From the NCBI RefSeq assembly GCF_030285785.1, contig NZ_CP127247.1, positions 2,565,501 through 2,629,500 of the forward strand: a stretch of 64,000 nucleotides of DNA, written 5' to 3'. Positions 47,673-56,156 of this stretch are shown piece by piece (the stretch's first letter is position 1; each line of letters starts with the position of its first letter). Position numbers and translations under genes: made by a program. The notes beneath the pieces are model-generated. The model ran no database searches and was not told where the DNA came from. It saw only the letters and a list, made by a program, of their open reading frames with translations. The stretch comes from Parasedimentitalea psychrophila. Its GTDB lineage: Bacteria; Pseudomonadota; Alphaproteobacteria; Rhodobacterales; Rhodobacteraceae.

Positions 47673-48152
47673 ATGTCCTTCAAATCCGTTGTTATCGCCG
47701 CTGTTGCATCGCTCACACTAGCTGGCGCAGCTGGCGCCGATATGTCCAAAATCATGGTCGGTGACGCCTATGCCCGTGCCTCCAATAAAATGGCCGGCGC
47801 GGCCTTTATGGCGGTGATGAATGGCGCCGCCGAGGATGACCGGCTGATCTCTGTCAGCTCGGAGATTGCCAAGCGCACCGAGTTGCACACCCACATGGAT
47901 ATGGGCGAAGGCGTTATGAAGATGATGCACGTCGAAGAAGGCTTTGCCATTGCTGCAGGTGAAACCCACATGTTGCAACGGGGCGGTGACCACGTGATGT
48001 TCATGGGGCTGACCCAAGAGCTGAAGCAGGGCGATATCATCAGCCTGACCCTGACCTTTGAAAACGCCGGTGAGGTGATCGTGCAGGTGCCAGTTGATCT
48101 GGAGCGCAAGCCCGCCGCAGGCGGTATGGGCCACACTCAGCCCAGCAATTAA
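47673..48152 (+). CDS. Periplasmic copper chaperone PCu(A)C
   Basis: A 159-residue protein with a Sec signal (about 22 residues, ending AGAAGA). The copper ligands form the family pattern: HTHMDMGEGVMKMM (His and Met) and, 20 residues on, HMLQRGGDHVMFMGL. PCu(A)C delivers Cu(I) to the CuA or CuB site of cytochrome oxidases, usually with Sco1. It follows the CPDC-motif gene, which probably belongs to the same function. ATG at 47673 has an AGAGAGA leader. Confidence 0.92.
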   Translation: MSFKSVVIAAVASLTLAGAAGADMSKIMVGDAYARASNKMAGAAFMAVMNGAAEDDRLISVSSEIAKRTELHTHMDMGEGVMKMMHVEEGFAIAAGETHMLQRGGDHVMFMGLTQELKQGDIISLTLTFENAGEVIVQVPVDLERKPAAGGMGHTQPSN

Positions 48153-48290
48153 TCACCAGGTGGGGCGCGACGTCCGACGGCGCTGCCGCCCTCCTGCGCG
48201 CCCGGCCAGCCCAACAGGGCCGGCTTGGCGGTGGCGCCCTGCGGTCAGGGGGGGCTGAGTGGAGGGAGGCGTCAGCCAGATCAGAAGAGG
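48153..48290. other. GC-rich intergenic hairpins between convergent genes
   Basis: Contains GC-rich complementary stretches (GGCGCTGCCGCC; GCGCCCGGCC with GGCCGGCTTGGCGGTGGCGC) between the PCu(A)C and LysR gene ends. Possibly termination signals, but there is no T run. Confidence 0.35.
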
Positions 48291-49256
48291 TTATTCTTCG
48301 ATCACCTGAAGCTGCCCGGCCAGCCAGGGCAGCTGGCTGATGGCCGGAGCAATGATCTGGCTTTGCACCAGATGGCGCATGGTCTGGGCGACATCGCGCG
48401 GCACTCGGTCGGCCCAATCGGCCGCGGCAAAAAGCGAAATGCTGCGCGAGAATGAGCCAAATGGCAGCGCAAAGGCGTCAATTTGCGTGTGGAAACGGGC
48501 CGCCCGCATATAGCCCAGCGGCGTGGTCACCGCCCAGCCAATGCGCCGCGCCACCATGGCCATCAGCGCCAGATGCGAGCCGATCTCGAACCGCTCCTCA
48601 AACACCAGTTTCTGACGCGCCAAATGGGCTTCTATCTGTTGCGAGATCAGCTGCTCGCGGCCGTACCGCAGCAAGGGCAAGTCGCTCAGCAGGTCACTTT
48701 GCCGGCTGGGGTCTTTCAGCAACCCCTTGGGGGCCACCAGAATGAAAGGGTCGCGCACCAGCGGGTATTCCGCGATTTCTTCGCGCAGCTCGCCGGTGCT
48801 GGCGGCGACTGCAATGTGCAGTTCCCGTGCCGCCATTGCCCGGCTGATATCATGGCTCGAGGCAGTGATCATCTTGAACCGGCATTGGGTCAGGCTGTCG
48901 GCCAGAATCGTTGCCAGACGCGGGGTCAGATTATTGTCGAAATCGTCGATCAGCCCGATGGACAGGGTCGTCAGATGGGTCAGATCCATCACCGTCAACT
49001 CGCTCTGCGCCAGCCGCAACTCGGACAAGACGACTTCGGTGCGGCTCAGAAAATTGCGGCCGGCGGTTGTCACCAGCATCGGGCGGCGGCCGTGGTCCAC
49101 CAGATCCGAGCCCAGGGCCTTTTCAAGGTTTCGAAGTTGTTGGCTGACCGCTGGCTGGCTCAGCCCGGTCAGTGCAGCAGCTTGGGCGACGGATCCTGTC
49201 TTGGCTAAAGCCTCAAATACCTCCAGCCCTCGCAGGGTGACTCCTTTCATCAACAT
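48291..49256 (-). CDS. LysR family transcriptional regulator
   Basis: A 321-residue regulator. The N-terminal winged helix-turn-helix (LRGLEVFEALAKTGSVAQAAALTGLSQPAVSQQLRNLE) is clear, followed by a LysR substrate-binding domain. ATG at 49256 has AGGAG 8 bases upstream. The next ATG (49250) is only 2 codons later. The target is unknown, because no divergent partner gene adjoins it, so it probably acts elsewhere or on itself. Confidence 0.92.
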   Translation of the reverse strand: MLMKGVTLRGLEVFEALAKTGSVAQAAALTGLSQPAVSQQLRNLEKALGSDLVDHGRRPMLVTTAGRNFLSRTEVVLSELRLAQSELTVMDLTHLTTLSIGLIDDFDNNLTPRLATILADSLTQCRFKMITASSHDISRAMAARELHIAVAASTGELREEIAEYPLVRDPFILVAPKGLLKDPSRQSDLLSDLPLLRYGREQLISQQIEAHLARQKLVFEERFEIGSHLALMAMVARRIGWAVTTPLGYMRAARFHTQIDAFALPFGSFSRSISLFAAADWADRVPRDVAQTMRHLVQSQIIAPAISQLPWLAGQLQVIEE

Positions 49257-49497
49257 CTGCCACGCTCCTGTTTTTACCACACCTTTTGTTAAACTCTGCA
49301 GGCTTCGGGTCAAGCGGTAAATCCGCCCAAAGGCGATAGGTCTGGTTTAAACGCGTCTTTAAGGTGAGCAGGGCGGGGGCGGCAGTGATTTTATCTATCT
49401 GGTATCTGCAGCGGGCCGCGCCGGTTGCTGATCTGTGTAGGGTGTGTGCTGGCACGCACCAGCGGTGCCGCTTCGGGTTGGCTGCAGGTCCGGCGGG

Positions 49498-49809
49498 TTA
49501 ACTGCAAGTCCGGGCTGCGCGTTCGCCAAAGGCTTTGTAGCGCAGCCACAGCCGTTCGTCGCCGCTGCGGCTGGACTGGCGAACCACCTGCGCCTGATGC
49601 GGATCATCGAACCAGCCGGCCACTTTCTTGCGTTCGGAGCGTGTCAGACTGGCATTGGCCACCTGCTGAATGCAGCCGCAGACGGAGCGGGACGCGGCGG
49701 TGCGGTCGGATTGCCGACAGGCCCGCTCAATCAGGTCCGCCTGAGCCGGAAGGGGCACCATCACACCAAAGATTCCCGCGCAAACCGCTGCGGTCAAAAT
49801 ACTCTTCAT
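49498..49809 (-). CDS. Small secreted protein, conserved but unknown
   Basis: A 103-residue protein with a Sec signal (MKSILTAAVCAGIFGVMVPLPAQA). The mature part has four cysteines (ERACRQSD, VCGCIQQVA, C-terminal ARTCS) and a helical block SRSERKK-type. Similar Rhodobacterales proteins are, as I recall, sometimes labelled arginine transporter, but nothing in this sequence supports transport. Disulfides in the periplasm are likely. ATG at 49809 is preferred to the preceding GTG. Confidence 0.7.
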   Translation of the reverse strand: MKSILTAAVCAGIFGVMVPLPAQADLIERACRQSDRTAASRSVCGCIQQVANASLTRSERKKVAGWFDDPHQAQVVRQSSRSGDERLWLRYKAFGERAARTCS

Positions 49810-50127
49810 CACTGTTCACTCATCCTAGATCGGCGGATCTTGGTGCCCGCATATGGGCGCAGTATGGCGCAACCCCGACAGGGGGGCAATCATGGTAAAC
49901 ACCGGCGCGGGTTTGGGCGGGATGTTGCCAGAGAGAGGATCGAGCGGGCGCAGCCCGGGGCGCAGGGATCCAAGCGGCGCAGATTTGCGGCCGCAACAGA
50001 GGGCGGCGCCCCAGGCGCAGGGTGAGGGGACCAATCGCAAAGGGCAGCGCCTGACCTTGGGAGGGTGCGTAAGCGCCTTCCCGGGGGGAAGGTCAGGCGC
50101 GGTCCGGTCTGGCGACCGGGCGAAGAT
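49810..50127. other. Intergenic region with family B repeat
   Basis: About 320 bases, mostly GC-rich and repetitive, ending in a family B hairpin repeat (50045-50105) just before the 3' end of the 492-aa unknown gene. Frames here (for example 49853-50131) look spurious. Confidence 0.4.
50045..50105 (+). repeat. Dispersed hairpin repeat, family B, copy 3
   Basis: CAGCGCCTGACCTTGGGAGG, TGCGTAAGCGCCTTCCCGG, GGGGAAGGTCAGGCGCGG. Its two ends are inversely complementary (GCGCCTGACCTT/AAGGTCAGGCGC, 12 bp perfect). It is the cleanest copy of the family. Confidence 0.85.
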
Positions 50128-51606
50128 CTAAAGAATGGCTAAGCCCAACGTCACCAGTCCAGCCACAGTCAGGAGTATCCTTGCGGCTTTATATCCTGCA
50201 CTCCCATCGATCTTGTGAATTATGTCCTTTGTTTTCAACAACAGGCTGATTTTTGCAGCACGGTAGAATATCCGTGTTGCCTCATCTGCTCCCGGCAGTG
50301 CTGGAGCACCAGAAGGCAGGGGAAGGGTCGCATCATTAATCAGTTGCGGAATGTCATGCTGCCAATCGTCCGCCAGATCAGGGTCGGAAATAGCGACCAA
50401 TACAGGCAGAGCGTCCCGCAATTGTTCTTGTGCACTCTCAGGTAACTCGCGAATAGCCTGCTCTGATAGGATTTTGCGGTTTTCCGCCACGTCTGGGTGG
50501 GTGGCCCGAATGCCTCTCGCCCCCTCTGCAAGCGCCTCTTGCAGGGCGATGTTCTCTTCACTCGCAGGCAACTCGTCGTTCAGGATTTGTCGGAGCAATC
50601 CTTTGTGGGCGCTGACAAAACCCATTTCTATCTGCTGTGGATTATTGCCGTATTTGCCTATGGCGCGGCGGAGGACCCGTATTTCGCGCGACCCTTCGTG
50701 CAATCCATTGGAGGGGCTTGCTAGCACGTCTTCCAACGCATCCTCAACTTGAAGAAGTGTCGCCCCAAGCAGGTCGGTTTTTACAACGGGGAGGGGGATG
50801 GCACGGAACTTGCCACTGTCCGGGTTCAGTTCGATGGTTTCGGCGAGCGGGAGTTTTTCGGCGAGGAATTCTGCCTTGATCCGCTCAATCTCCCGCGCAA
50901 CCGCCTCGGCCCCTTCATCCCAAATCGTATCCGCAATCAGCGCTACCCGCAATTGCAGCTCCCAGTCCAGCGGCTTGCCGTCCAGAAACCCTTGGTACCA
51001 GTCGCGCCAGAATGAAAAACTTGTGGACGTATAATACTCATTGAAGATGTTCCCCTGAGTTGAGGCCAGCTTAGCATCGAGGCCAGTGGGCCAAAGCTTT
51101 TCGGTAAAAATGTCGTCGGCCAGACTATTGATATCGGTTAGGCTTGCCATTGCCACAACATTGATAGCCTGATCGTAGGCGCTTCTCGTCTGAACATCCT
51201 CTGGCGATGCCGCGTGCATAAATTGCGCATTCTTTGCTGCGGATGCATGAGAGATTGCGACGGCATCGATAACATTCCATGCGGTGATAGTTGTTCGACT
51301 GAAAACCGCATTGGCTAACTGCAGACCAGAAGACTGGTCCATCAATGTGAGCATCTGAATGATCGCTGACAAGGATAGGCTTAATGCTGAATGTGTCTCG
51401 CCGGATTGATCGCGCACAGCAACGATGCATTGCAACAGTAAACGTGCGGTTGGGAAGACTACTGTATGGCTTACATCCCTATTGGCCGTGAGGCTTGCAG
51501 GTAAAAAATCCCTCAGTGCAGCACGCAGAGCAACATTCAGGCATTCCTCAATGCTCAGCCTTTCAAATGTGGGCTTTAAATCCCCAATCTTGTCAAAATC
51601 CGCCAA
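50128..51606 (-). CDS. Unknown 492-aa tail-anchored protein, lower GC
   Basis: Not recognised as a known family. It is mostly helical. Residues about 200-245 hold a Trp-rich block, [20 protein letters not shown] followed by [23 protein letters not shown] recall similar blocks in other Roseobacter proteins of unknown function. The C-terminus has a single hydrophobic segment ([19 protein letters not shown]), so it is probably tail-anchored in the membrane. Codon use is less GC-rich than in lepA and neighbours, and a family B repeat borders its 3' end. It is divergent from lepA. Confidence 0.65.
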   Translation of the reverse strand: MADFDKIGDLKPTFERLSIEECLNVALRAALRDFLPASLTANRDVSHTVVFPTARLLLQCIVAVRDQSGETHSALSLSLSAIIQMLTLMDQSSGLQLANAVFSRTTITAWNVIDAVAISHASAAKNAQFMHAASPEDVQTRSAYDQAINVVAMASLTDINSLADDIFTEKLWPTGLDAKLASTQGNIFNEYYTSTSFSFWRDWYQGFLDGKPLDWELQLRVALIADTIWDEGAEAVAREIERIKAEFLAEKLPLAETIELNPDSGKFRAIPLPVVKTDLLGATLLQVEDALEDVLASPSNGLHEGSREIRVLRRAIGKYGNNPQQIEMGFVSAHKGLLRQILNDELPASEENIALQEALAEGARGIRATHPDVAENRKILSEQAIRELPESAQEQLRDALPVLVAISDPDLADDWQHDIPQLINDATLPLPSGAPALPGADEATRIFYRAAKISLLLKTKDIIHKIDGSAGYKAARILLTVAGLVTLGLAIL

Positions 51607-51692
51607 ACCAATGTGCCCTTAGCTCAAATAACCTATGCCGCACCCTATACGGCCGCTTGACCAGCGCAAGATTCCAAATCATATCCCCTTAC

Positions 51693-53492
51693 ATGACCGA
51701 ACTGTCCAAAATCCGCAATTTCTCGATCGTGGCGCATATTGACCACGGCAAATCCACCCTTGCTGACCGGCTCATCCAAGAGACCGGCACGGTGGCTGGC
51801 CGTGATATGAAGGCGCAGCTGCTCGACAGCATGGATATCGAGCGCGAGCGCGGTATTACCATCAAGGCCAACACGGTGCGGATCGACTATAAGGCCGACG
51901 ACGGGCAGGACTATGTTCTGAACCTGATCGACACCCCCGGCCACGTCGATTTCGCCTATGAGGTCTCCCGCTCCATGCGTGCGGTCGAAGGCTCGCTGCT
52001 GGTGGTTGACAGCTCGCAGGGGGTTGAGGCGCAGACCCTGGCCAATGTCTATCACGCGATGGAGGCCGACCACGAGATCGTGCCGATCCTCAACAAGATC
52101 GACCTGCCCGCATCCGACTGTGACCGGGTTGCCGAGCAGATCGAAGACGTCATCGGCATTGATGCCTCGGGCGCCATTCAGGTCTCGGCTAAAACCGGCC
52201 AGGGCATCCACGACACCCTTGAAGCCATTGTCAAAGAGCTGCCCGCCCCCAAAGGCACCCGCGATGCACCGCTCAAGGCGATGCTGGTGGACAGCTGGTA
52301 TGACAGCTATCTGGGCGTCATCGTGCTGGTCCGCGTCATCGACGGCGAGCTGAAAAAGGGCATGCGGGTCAAGTTCATGTCCAATGACACCCTGCACGGC
52401 GTCGACCGCATCGGCGTGTTCCGCCCCGAGATGGAAACCATCGACGTGTTGGGCCCCGGCGAGATCGGCTTTTTCACCGCGTCCATCAAACAGGTCCGCG
52501 ACACCCGCGTTGGCGACACCATCACCAATGACCGTCACGGCTGCGAAACTGCACTGGACGGCTTTAAACCCGCCCAGCCGGTGGTGTTCTGCGGTCTGTT
52601 CCCGGTGGACAGTGCCGAATTCGAAGACCTGCGCGATGCCATCGACAAACTGGCGCTGAACGATGCCTCCTTTACCTTCGAGATGGAGACCTCGGCGGCG
52701 CTGGGCTTTGGCTTTCGCTGTGGGTTCCTCGGGTTGTTGCACCTCGAAGTGGTGCGCGACCGGATTGAACGCGAATATGACATCGACCTGATCACCACCG
52801 CGCCTTCGGTGGTGTACCATCTGCATATGCGTGACGGCAGCATGCGCGAGCTGCACAACCCGGCCGACATGCCTGACATGACCCATGTGGATCACCTGGA
52901 AGAGCCGCGCATCAAGGCGACCATTCTGGTGCCCGACGAATATCTCGGCGATGTGCTGAAGCTGTGCCAGGACCGTCGCGGCTTGCAGGTTGACCTGACC
53001 TATGCCGGCAGCCGTGCCATGGTGGTCTATGACCTGCCGCTGAACGAGGTGGTGTTTGACTTTTACGACCGGCTGAAATCGGTGACCAAGGGCTATGCCT
53101 CGTTTGACTATCAGATGTTCGGCTACCGCGAGGATAATCTGGTCAAGATGTCGATCCTGGTCAATGACGAGCCGGTGGATGCGCTGTCGATGATGGTGCA
53201 CCGCGACCGCGCCGACGCGCGTGGCCGCGCCATGGTGGAGAAGCTCAAGGATCTGATCCCGCGCCACATGTTCAAGATCCCGATCCAGGCGGCGATTGGT
53301 GGCAAAGTGATCGCCCGCGAGACCCTGTCTGCCATGCGCAAGGACGTCACCGCCAAGTGCTACGGCGGCGACGCCAGCCGCAAGCGCAAGCTGCTGGACA
53401 AGCAGAAAAAGGGTAAGAAGAAGATGCGCCAGTTCGGCAAAGTGGATATCCCGCAAGAGGCGTTTATATCCGCACTTAAAATGGATAGCTAA
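51693..53492 (+). CDS. lepA: Elongation factor 4 (LepA)
   Basis: A 599-residue translational GTPase. G1 [15 protein letters not shown]3 DTPGHVDF, G4 NKIDLP, then domain II, the EF-G-like domains and the LepA-specific C-terminus ([29 protein letters not shown]). The length equals E. coli LepA. It acts on stalled or mistranslocated ribosomes. ATG at 51693 gives the usual [15 protein letters not shown]. No Shine-Dalgarno sequence is visible, and the long upstream frame is antisense to the unknown gene. Confidence 0.97.
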   Translation: MTELSKIRNFSIVAHIDHGKSTLADRLIQETGTVAGRDMKAQLLDSMDIERERGITIKANTVRIDYKADDGQDYVLNLIDTPGHVDFAYEVSRSMRAVEGSLLVVDSSQGVEAQTLANVYHAMEADHEIVPILNKIDLPASDCDRVAEQIEDVIGIDASGAIQVSAKTGQGIHDTLEAIVKELPAPKGTRDAPLKAMLVDSWYDSYLGVIVLVRVIDGELKKGMRVKFMSNDTLHGVDRIGVFRPEMETIDVLGPGEIGFFTASIKQVRDTRVGDTITNDRHGCETALDGFKPAQPVVFCGLFPVDSAEFEDLRDAIDKLALNDASFTFEMETSAALGFGFRCGFLGLLHLEVVRDRIEREYDIDLITTAPSVVYHLHMRDGSMRELHNPADMPDMTHVDHLEEPRIKATILVPDEYLGDVLKLCQDRRGLQVDLTYAGSRAMVVYDLPLNEVVFDFYDRLKSVTKGYASFDYQMFGYREDNLVKMSILVNDEPVDALSMMVHRDRADARGRAMVEKLKDLIPRHMFKIPIQAAIGGKVIARETLSAMRKDVTAKCYGGDASRKRKLLDKQKKGKKKMRQFGKVDIPQEAFISALKMDS

Positions 53493-53623
53493 AGCTGACC
53501 ATTTTCAAGTGCGAGTGGGCGAAAGAGATTGGCAAAGCCAATCGCGTGCCCACACCAGAGTGTTCTGCGGGGCGTTTCGGCATTTCAGATTGTCTATTGA
53601 GAGCAAACACTATGCTATAAGTT

Positions 53624-53658
53624 AAAAAAACGGCGGGGCAGCAGCTCCGCCTTTTTTG
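53624..53658 (+). terminator. Terminator-like hairpin after lepA
   Basis: GGCGGGGC and GCTCCGCC pair around an AGCA loop (one mismatch), followed by TTTTTTG and preceded by an A run, so it could work in both directions. It lies about 130 bases after the lepA stop. Confidence 0.7.
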
Positions 53659-53698
53659 TTGGGCGGGGCCCTTGTCACCCTCTCGCCCGGCGGAACGC

Positions 53699-53742
53699 CG
53701 GGCCGCGCCCGATCCTCCCCCCGGGAGGGCGCTGCCCTTCGT
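53699..53742 (-). repeat. Dispersed hairpin repeat, family B, copy 4 (partial)
   Basis: On the minus strand: GCAGCGCCCTCCCGGGGGGA followed by GGATCGGGCGCGGCCC, matching the right-hand half of the copies at 50045 and 20313. Confidence 0.6.
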
Positions 53743-54066
53743 TCTATTATCTGAACCGTGCCGCTTGGCACTTGCGCAATTGGTCCCGCCAGTTCGACCC
53801 GGACGGCTTCGCCGGTTCGGACTTGAAGCCATCCCACAGATGGTTGCCGGGACAGTCTCCATCCCACCACGGATCAACCGCTCGCCAATACCCCACCGTC
53901 TAGAGTGTTCGGCGTGGTGAACCCTCTCACAAACGAAACTCACCCTCTGGGTGAGCTATGCGGGGCATTCACACTTGTGGCGTTGGTGGAGCTTTTGCGC
54001 GGCGATCCGAACATGCGCAAGACCCTCCACCTGAGGGCGGACCTTCAGGTGGATCAATGTAATAGT

Positions 54067-54081
54067 GAGACCGGCGGTCTC
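54067..54081 (-). terminator. Small hairpin after the entericidin-like gene
   Basis: GAGACC and GGTCTC arms lie 8 bases after the stop codon on the minus strand. The following sequence (ACTATTACATT) is only weakly T-rich. Confidence 0.45.
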
Positions 54082-54088
54082 GGGCCCG

Positions 54089-54226
54089 TTAAAATGAGTC
54101 TTGAACGTTCTGTGCGGCCCCACTGATAGCGCTACCTGCCCTGGTGATGTCCCGGCCCGCACCCTTGGTGGTCTCGCAGGCGGTCAGGCTGAACAGGGCA
54201 AGGCCCAGGGCGATAAGTCTGGTCAT
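54089..54226 (-). CDS. Entericidin-like small lipoprotein
   Basis: A 45-residue protein: a lipoprotein signal MTRLIALGLALFSLTAC (lipobox LTAC), then ETTKGAGRDITRAGSAISGAAQNVQDSF as a short amphipathic tail. This is the entericidin A/B pattern: tiny, Cys-lipidated, with a Gly/Ala helix. Entericidins are a toxin-antidote pair in E. coli. Here only one member is seen, so the role may just be envelope stress-related. ATG has GGAG 7 bases upstream. It is divergent from the zinc-finger gene. Confidence 0.85.
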   Translation of the reverse strand: MTRLIALGLALFSLTACETTKGAGRDITRAGSAISGAAQNVQDSF

Positions 54227-54397
54227 AGTGGTCTCCGTGTTTGATTTGGCCAAGACCTACCAGCATTCCCCGACTATCACCAGAACTGCCATTGACGCCA
54301 GTTGTCTCGCCAAAACGGTCTCCTCATATCCAGTGAGTTTATTGATCTAAAGCAAAGAACTAATCTTCTAGTACCGCCACAGGTGGCGGCGGTTAAG

Positions 54398-54685
54398 ATG
54401 GGGGCGATGCAGGTGAATTTTGCCGCACGCAGAAATACGCTGGAAAGTAAGCGCAAGCGATTGGTCGGGGTGGCTCCATCCCGTCCAGGACCGCTGCTGT
54501 CCGGCTGGCGCTGCGGTGGGAGGCTGCCGTATTTTGAGGTGGACGAGCTGCGTCAGGTCGAAGTGGCCTTGGCCCGGCTGCATGAGGGCAGTTATGGATT
54601 CTGTCAGATTTGTGGTGATGACATTCCCGACGCGCGTCTCGACCAGCTGCCTGCGACGCCGTTTTGTCAGTGCTGCGCCGTCTGA
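54398..54685 (+). CDS. Short DksA/TraR-type zinc-finger protein
   Basis: A protein of about 95 residues. The C-terminal half has VDELRQVEVALARLHEGSYGFCQICGD and the four zinc cysteines as CQIC and CQCC, the DksA/TraR C4 finger. The N-terminal coiled coil is much shorter than in DksA and lacks the acidic tip (DxxDxA) needed to act in the RNA polymerase channel, so it is probably not a full DksA substitute. The start is uncertain (ATG 54398 or 54407). Confidence 0.75.
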   Translation: MGAMQVNFAARRNTLESKRKRLVGVAPSRPGPLLSGWRCGGRLPYFEVDELRQVEVALARLHEGSYGFCQICGDDIPDARLDQLPATPFCQCCAV

Positions 54686-54755
54686 TTGCCCCGCTTTCCT
54701 TTGTGCCGCGCCTGACCTATAGCAGCCCTGACCCTTGATTTCCGGAGCTTGCCCA

Positions 54756-55265
54756 ATGACCTGTGCCCTTTGTTCTGCTGACGCGCCGCTGTCCGACTAT
54801 CCTGTCACCGGCGGCCCCGATGGAGCCAGCGCTGCGCTCTGCGACAGCTGCCTGACGCAGATCGAAGGCACGCTGGAGGCCAATCACTGGCGCTGCCTGT
54901 CCTCGTCCATGTGGTCCGAGGAGGTGGCGGTGCAGGTGCTGGCAGCGCGGCTGTTGAGCCGGTTGTCGGATCAGGACTGGGCGCGCGATTTGAGCGATCA
55001 GCTGTGGCTGGATGACGACACCCGCGCCTGGGCCGATAATGTTGCCGCCGCCAGCCAACATAAAGACAGCAATGGTGTGCAGCTCAACCAGGGCGATACG
55101 GTGGTGCTGATCAAGGATCTGGTGGTCAAGGGGGCCGGGTTTACCGCCAAGCGTGGCACCGCCGTGCGCAGTATTTCTCTGGTGGCGGATAACCCCGAGC
55201 ATATCGAAGGCCGGGTCGAGGGCCAGCGCATCGTTATTTTGACTCAGTTTGTCAAAAAGAAATAG
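54756..55265 (+). CDS. PhnA-like zinc-ribbon protein
   Basis: A 169-residue protein. The N-terminal zinc ribbon has two Cys pairs (CALCSAD, LCDSCLTQ), and the C-terminal PhnA domain has NGVQLNQGDTVVLIKDLVVKGAGFTAKRGT and IEGRVEGQRIVILTQFVKKK. It belongs to the PhnA/YjdM group. Despite the name it is not established as a phosphonate enzyme, and no phn genes are near. ATG at 54756 has GGAG 9 bases upstream. Confidence 0.87.
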   Translation: MTCALCSADAPLSDYPVTGGPDGASAALCDSCLTQIEGTLEANHWRCLSSSMWSEEVAVQVLAARLLSRLSDQDWARDLSDQLWLDDDTRAWADNVAAASQHKDSNGVQLNQGDTVVLIKDLVVKGAGFTAKRGTAVRSISLVADNPEHIEGRVEGQRIVILTQFVKKK

Positions 55266-55367
55266 CGCGGCGGCATCAGGTGACGCAAATCTCCTTTCGC
55301 CCCGTTGCCGCGCCTGCGGGGATGTGGCACAATCTTTTGTAACCGACTGAACAGATGAGTTTAGCAC

Positions 55368-56021
55368 ATGACTGACTTTGCCGAACGCCGCCGCATGATG
55401 GTTGATACACAGGTCCGCCCGTCGGACGTCACCAAGTATCCAATTATCGAAGCAATGCTGTACGTGCCGCGTGAGAATTTTGTAAACGGCGCCCAGCGTG
55501 AAGCGGCATATGCCGACCAGAATATCGATCTGGGGCAGCGCCGCACATTGCTGGAACCGCGCACCCTGGGCAAGATGCTGGATGCACTGGACGTGCAGGG
55601 CGACGAGCTGGTGTTGGATGTGGCCTGTGGCATGGGCTATTCTTCGGCTGTTGTGGCCCGCATGGCGCAGATGGTGATCGCGGTCGAAGGCGACGAAGAA
55701 CTGGCCGCCGAGGCGCAGGTGCAGCTCAGCGAGATTGGCGCTGACAATGCCATCGTGCATGTGGCGCCGCCGCATGAGGGGGCTGCGGAACACGGCCCAT
55801 ACGATGTTATCATGGTGCAGGGCGGGGTCGAAGATCTTCCTGCGCCGCTGTTGGCGCAGCTGAAAGATGGCGGGCGGATTGCTGCTATCTTTATGACCGG
55901 CGCCTTGGGACAGGTCAAAATCGGCTATAAGACCGGTGAGCAGATCTCATGGCGGTTTGCGTTCAACGCAGGTGCGCCGATCCTGCCGGGCTTTGCTGCG
56001 GCGAAAGAATTCACGCTCTGA
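55368..56021 (+). CDS. pcm: Protein-L-isoaspartate O-methyltransferase family protein
   Basis: A 217-residue SAM-dependent methyltransferase. Motif I is VLDVACGMGYSSAV, the N-terminal block is MVDTQVRPSDV, and PRENFV is the family motif. It is the alphaproteobacterial variant. The usual DGS active-site region is altered, so repair of isoaspartyl residues is likely but not certain. It lies upstream of the tolC-type gene, an order I recall as common in Rhodobacteraceae. Confidence 0.85.
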   Translation: MTDFAERRRMMVDTQVRPSDVTKYPIIEAMLYVPRENFVNGAQREAAYADQNIDLGQRRTLLEPRTLGKMLDALDVQGDELVLDVACGMGYSSAVVARMAQMVIAVEGDEELAAEAQVQLSEIGADNAIVHVAPPHEGAAEHGPYDVIMVQGGVEDLPAPLLAQLKDGGRIAAIFMTGALGQVKIGYKTGEQISWRFAFNAGAPILPGFAAAKEFTL

Positions 56022-56156
56022 TCCCAGCTGGGGCTGAGCTTGATTTGCAGCCCGGTGCTGTGGCGACCAGATTAGTGTTCTGGCTTGGGAGTGTTTTTCC
56101 CGGGTCAGATCTCAATGGAACGGGCTGCAAAAGCTCTGGCAGATGAGGCGAGATAG

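Larger units (their letters stand above)
53493..54088. other. 600-base stretch without a recognised gene
   Basis: Contains a terminator-like hairpin (53624-53658), a partial family B repeat (53699-53742) and a CCACCTGA/TCAGGTGG hairpin (54027-54052). Several frames of 70-155 codons cross it, but none has family features or good start contexts. Confidence 0.4.

Noticed and set aside
51645-53456. 603-codon open frame on the minus strand
   Set aside because: Antisense to lepA, no family features, typical high-GC shadow.
53476-53943. 155-codon frame on the minus strand after lepA
   Set aside because: It crosses a terminator hairpin and a repeat copy, has no domain signal and an unnatural composition.
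53905-54126. 73-codon frame on the plus strand
   Set aside because: It overlaps the entericidin-like gene antisense and has no ribosome-binding site.
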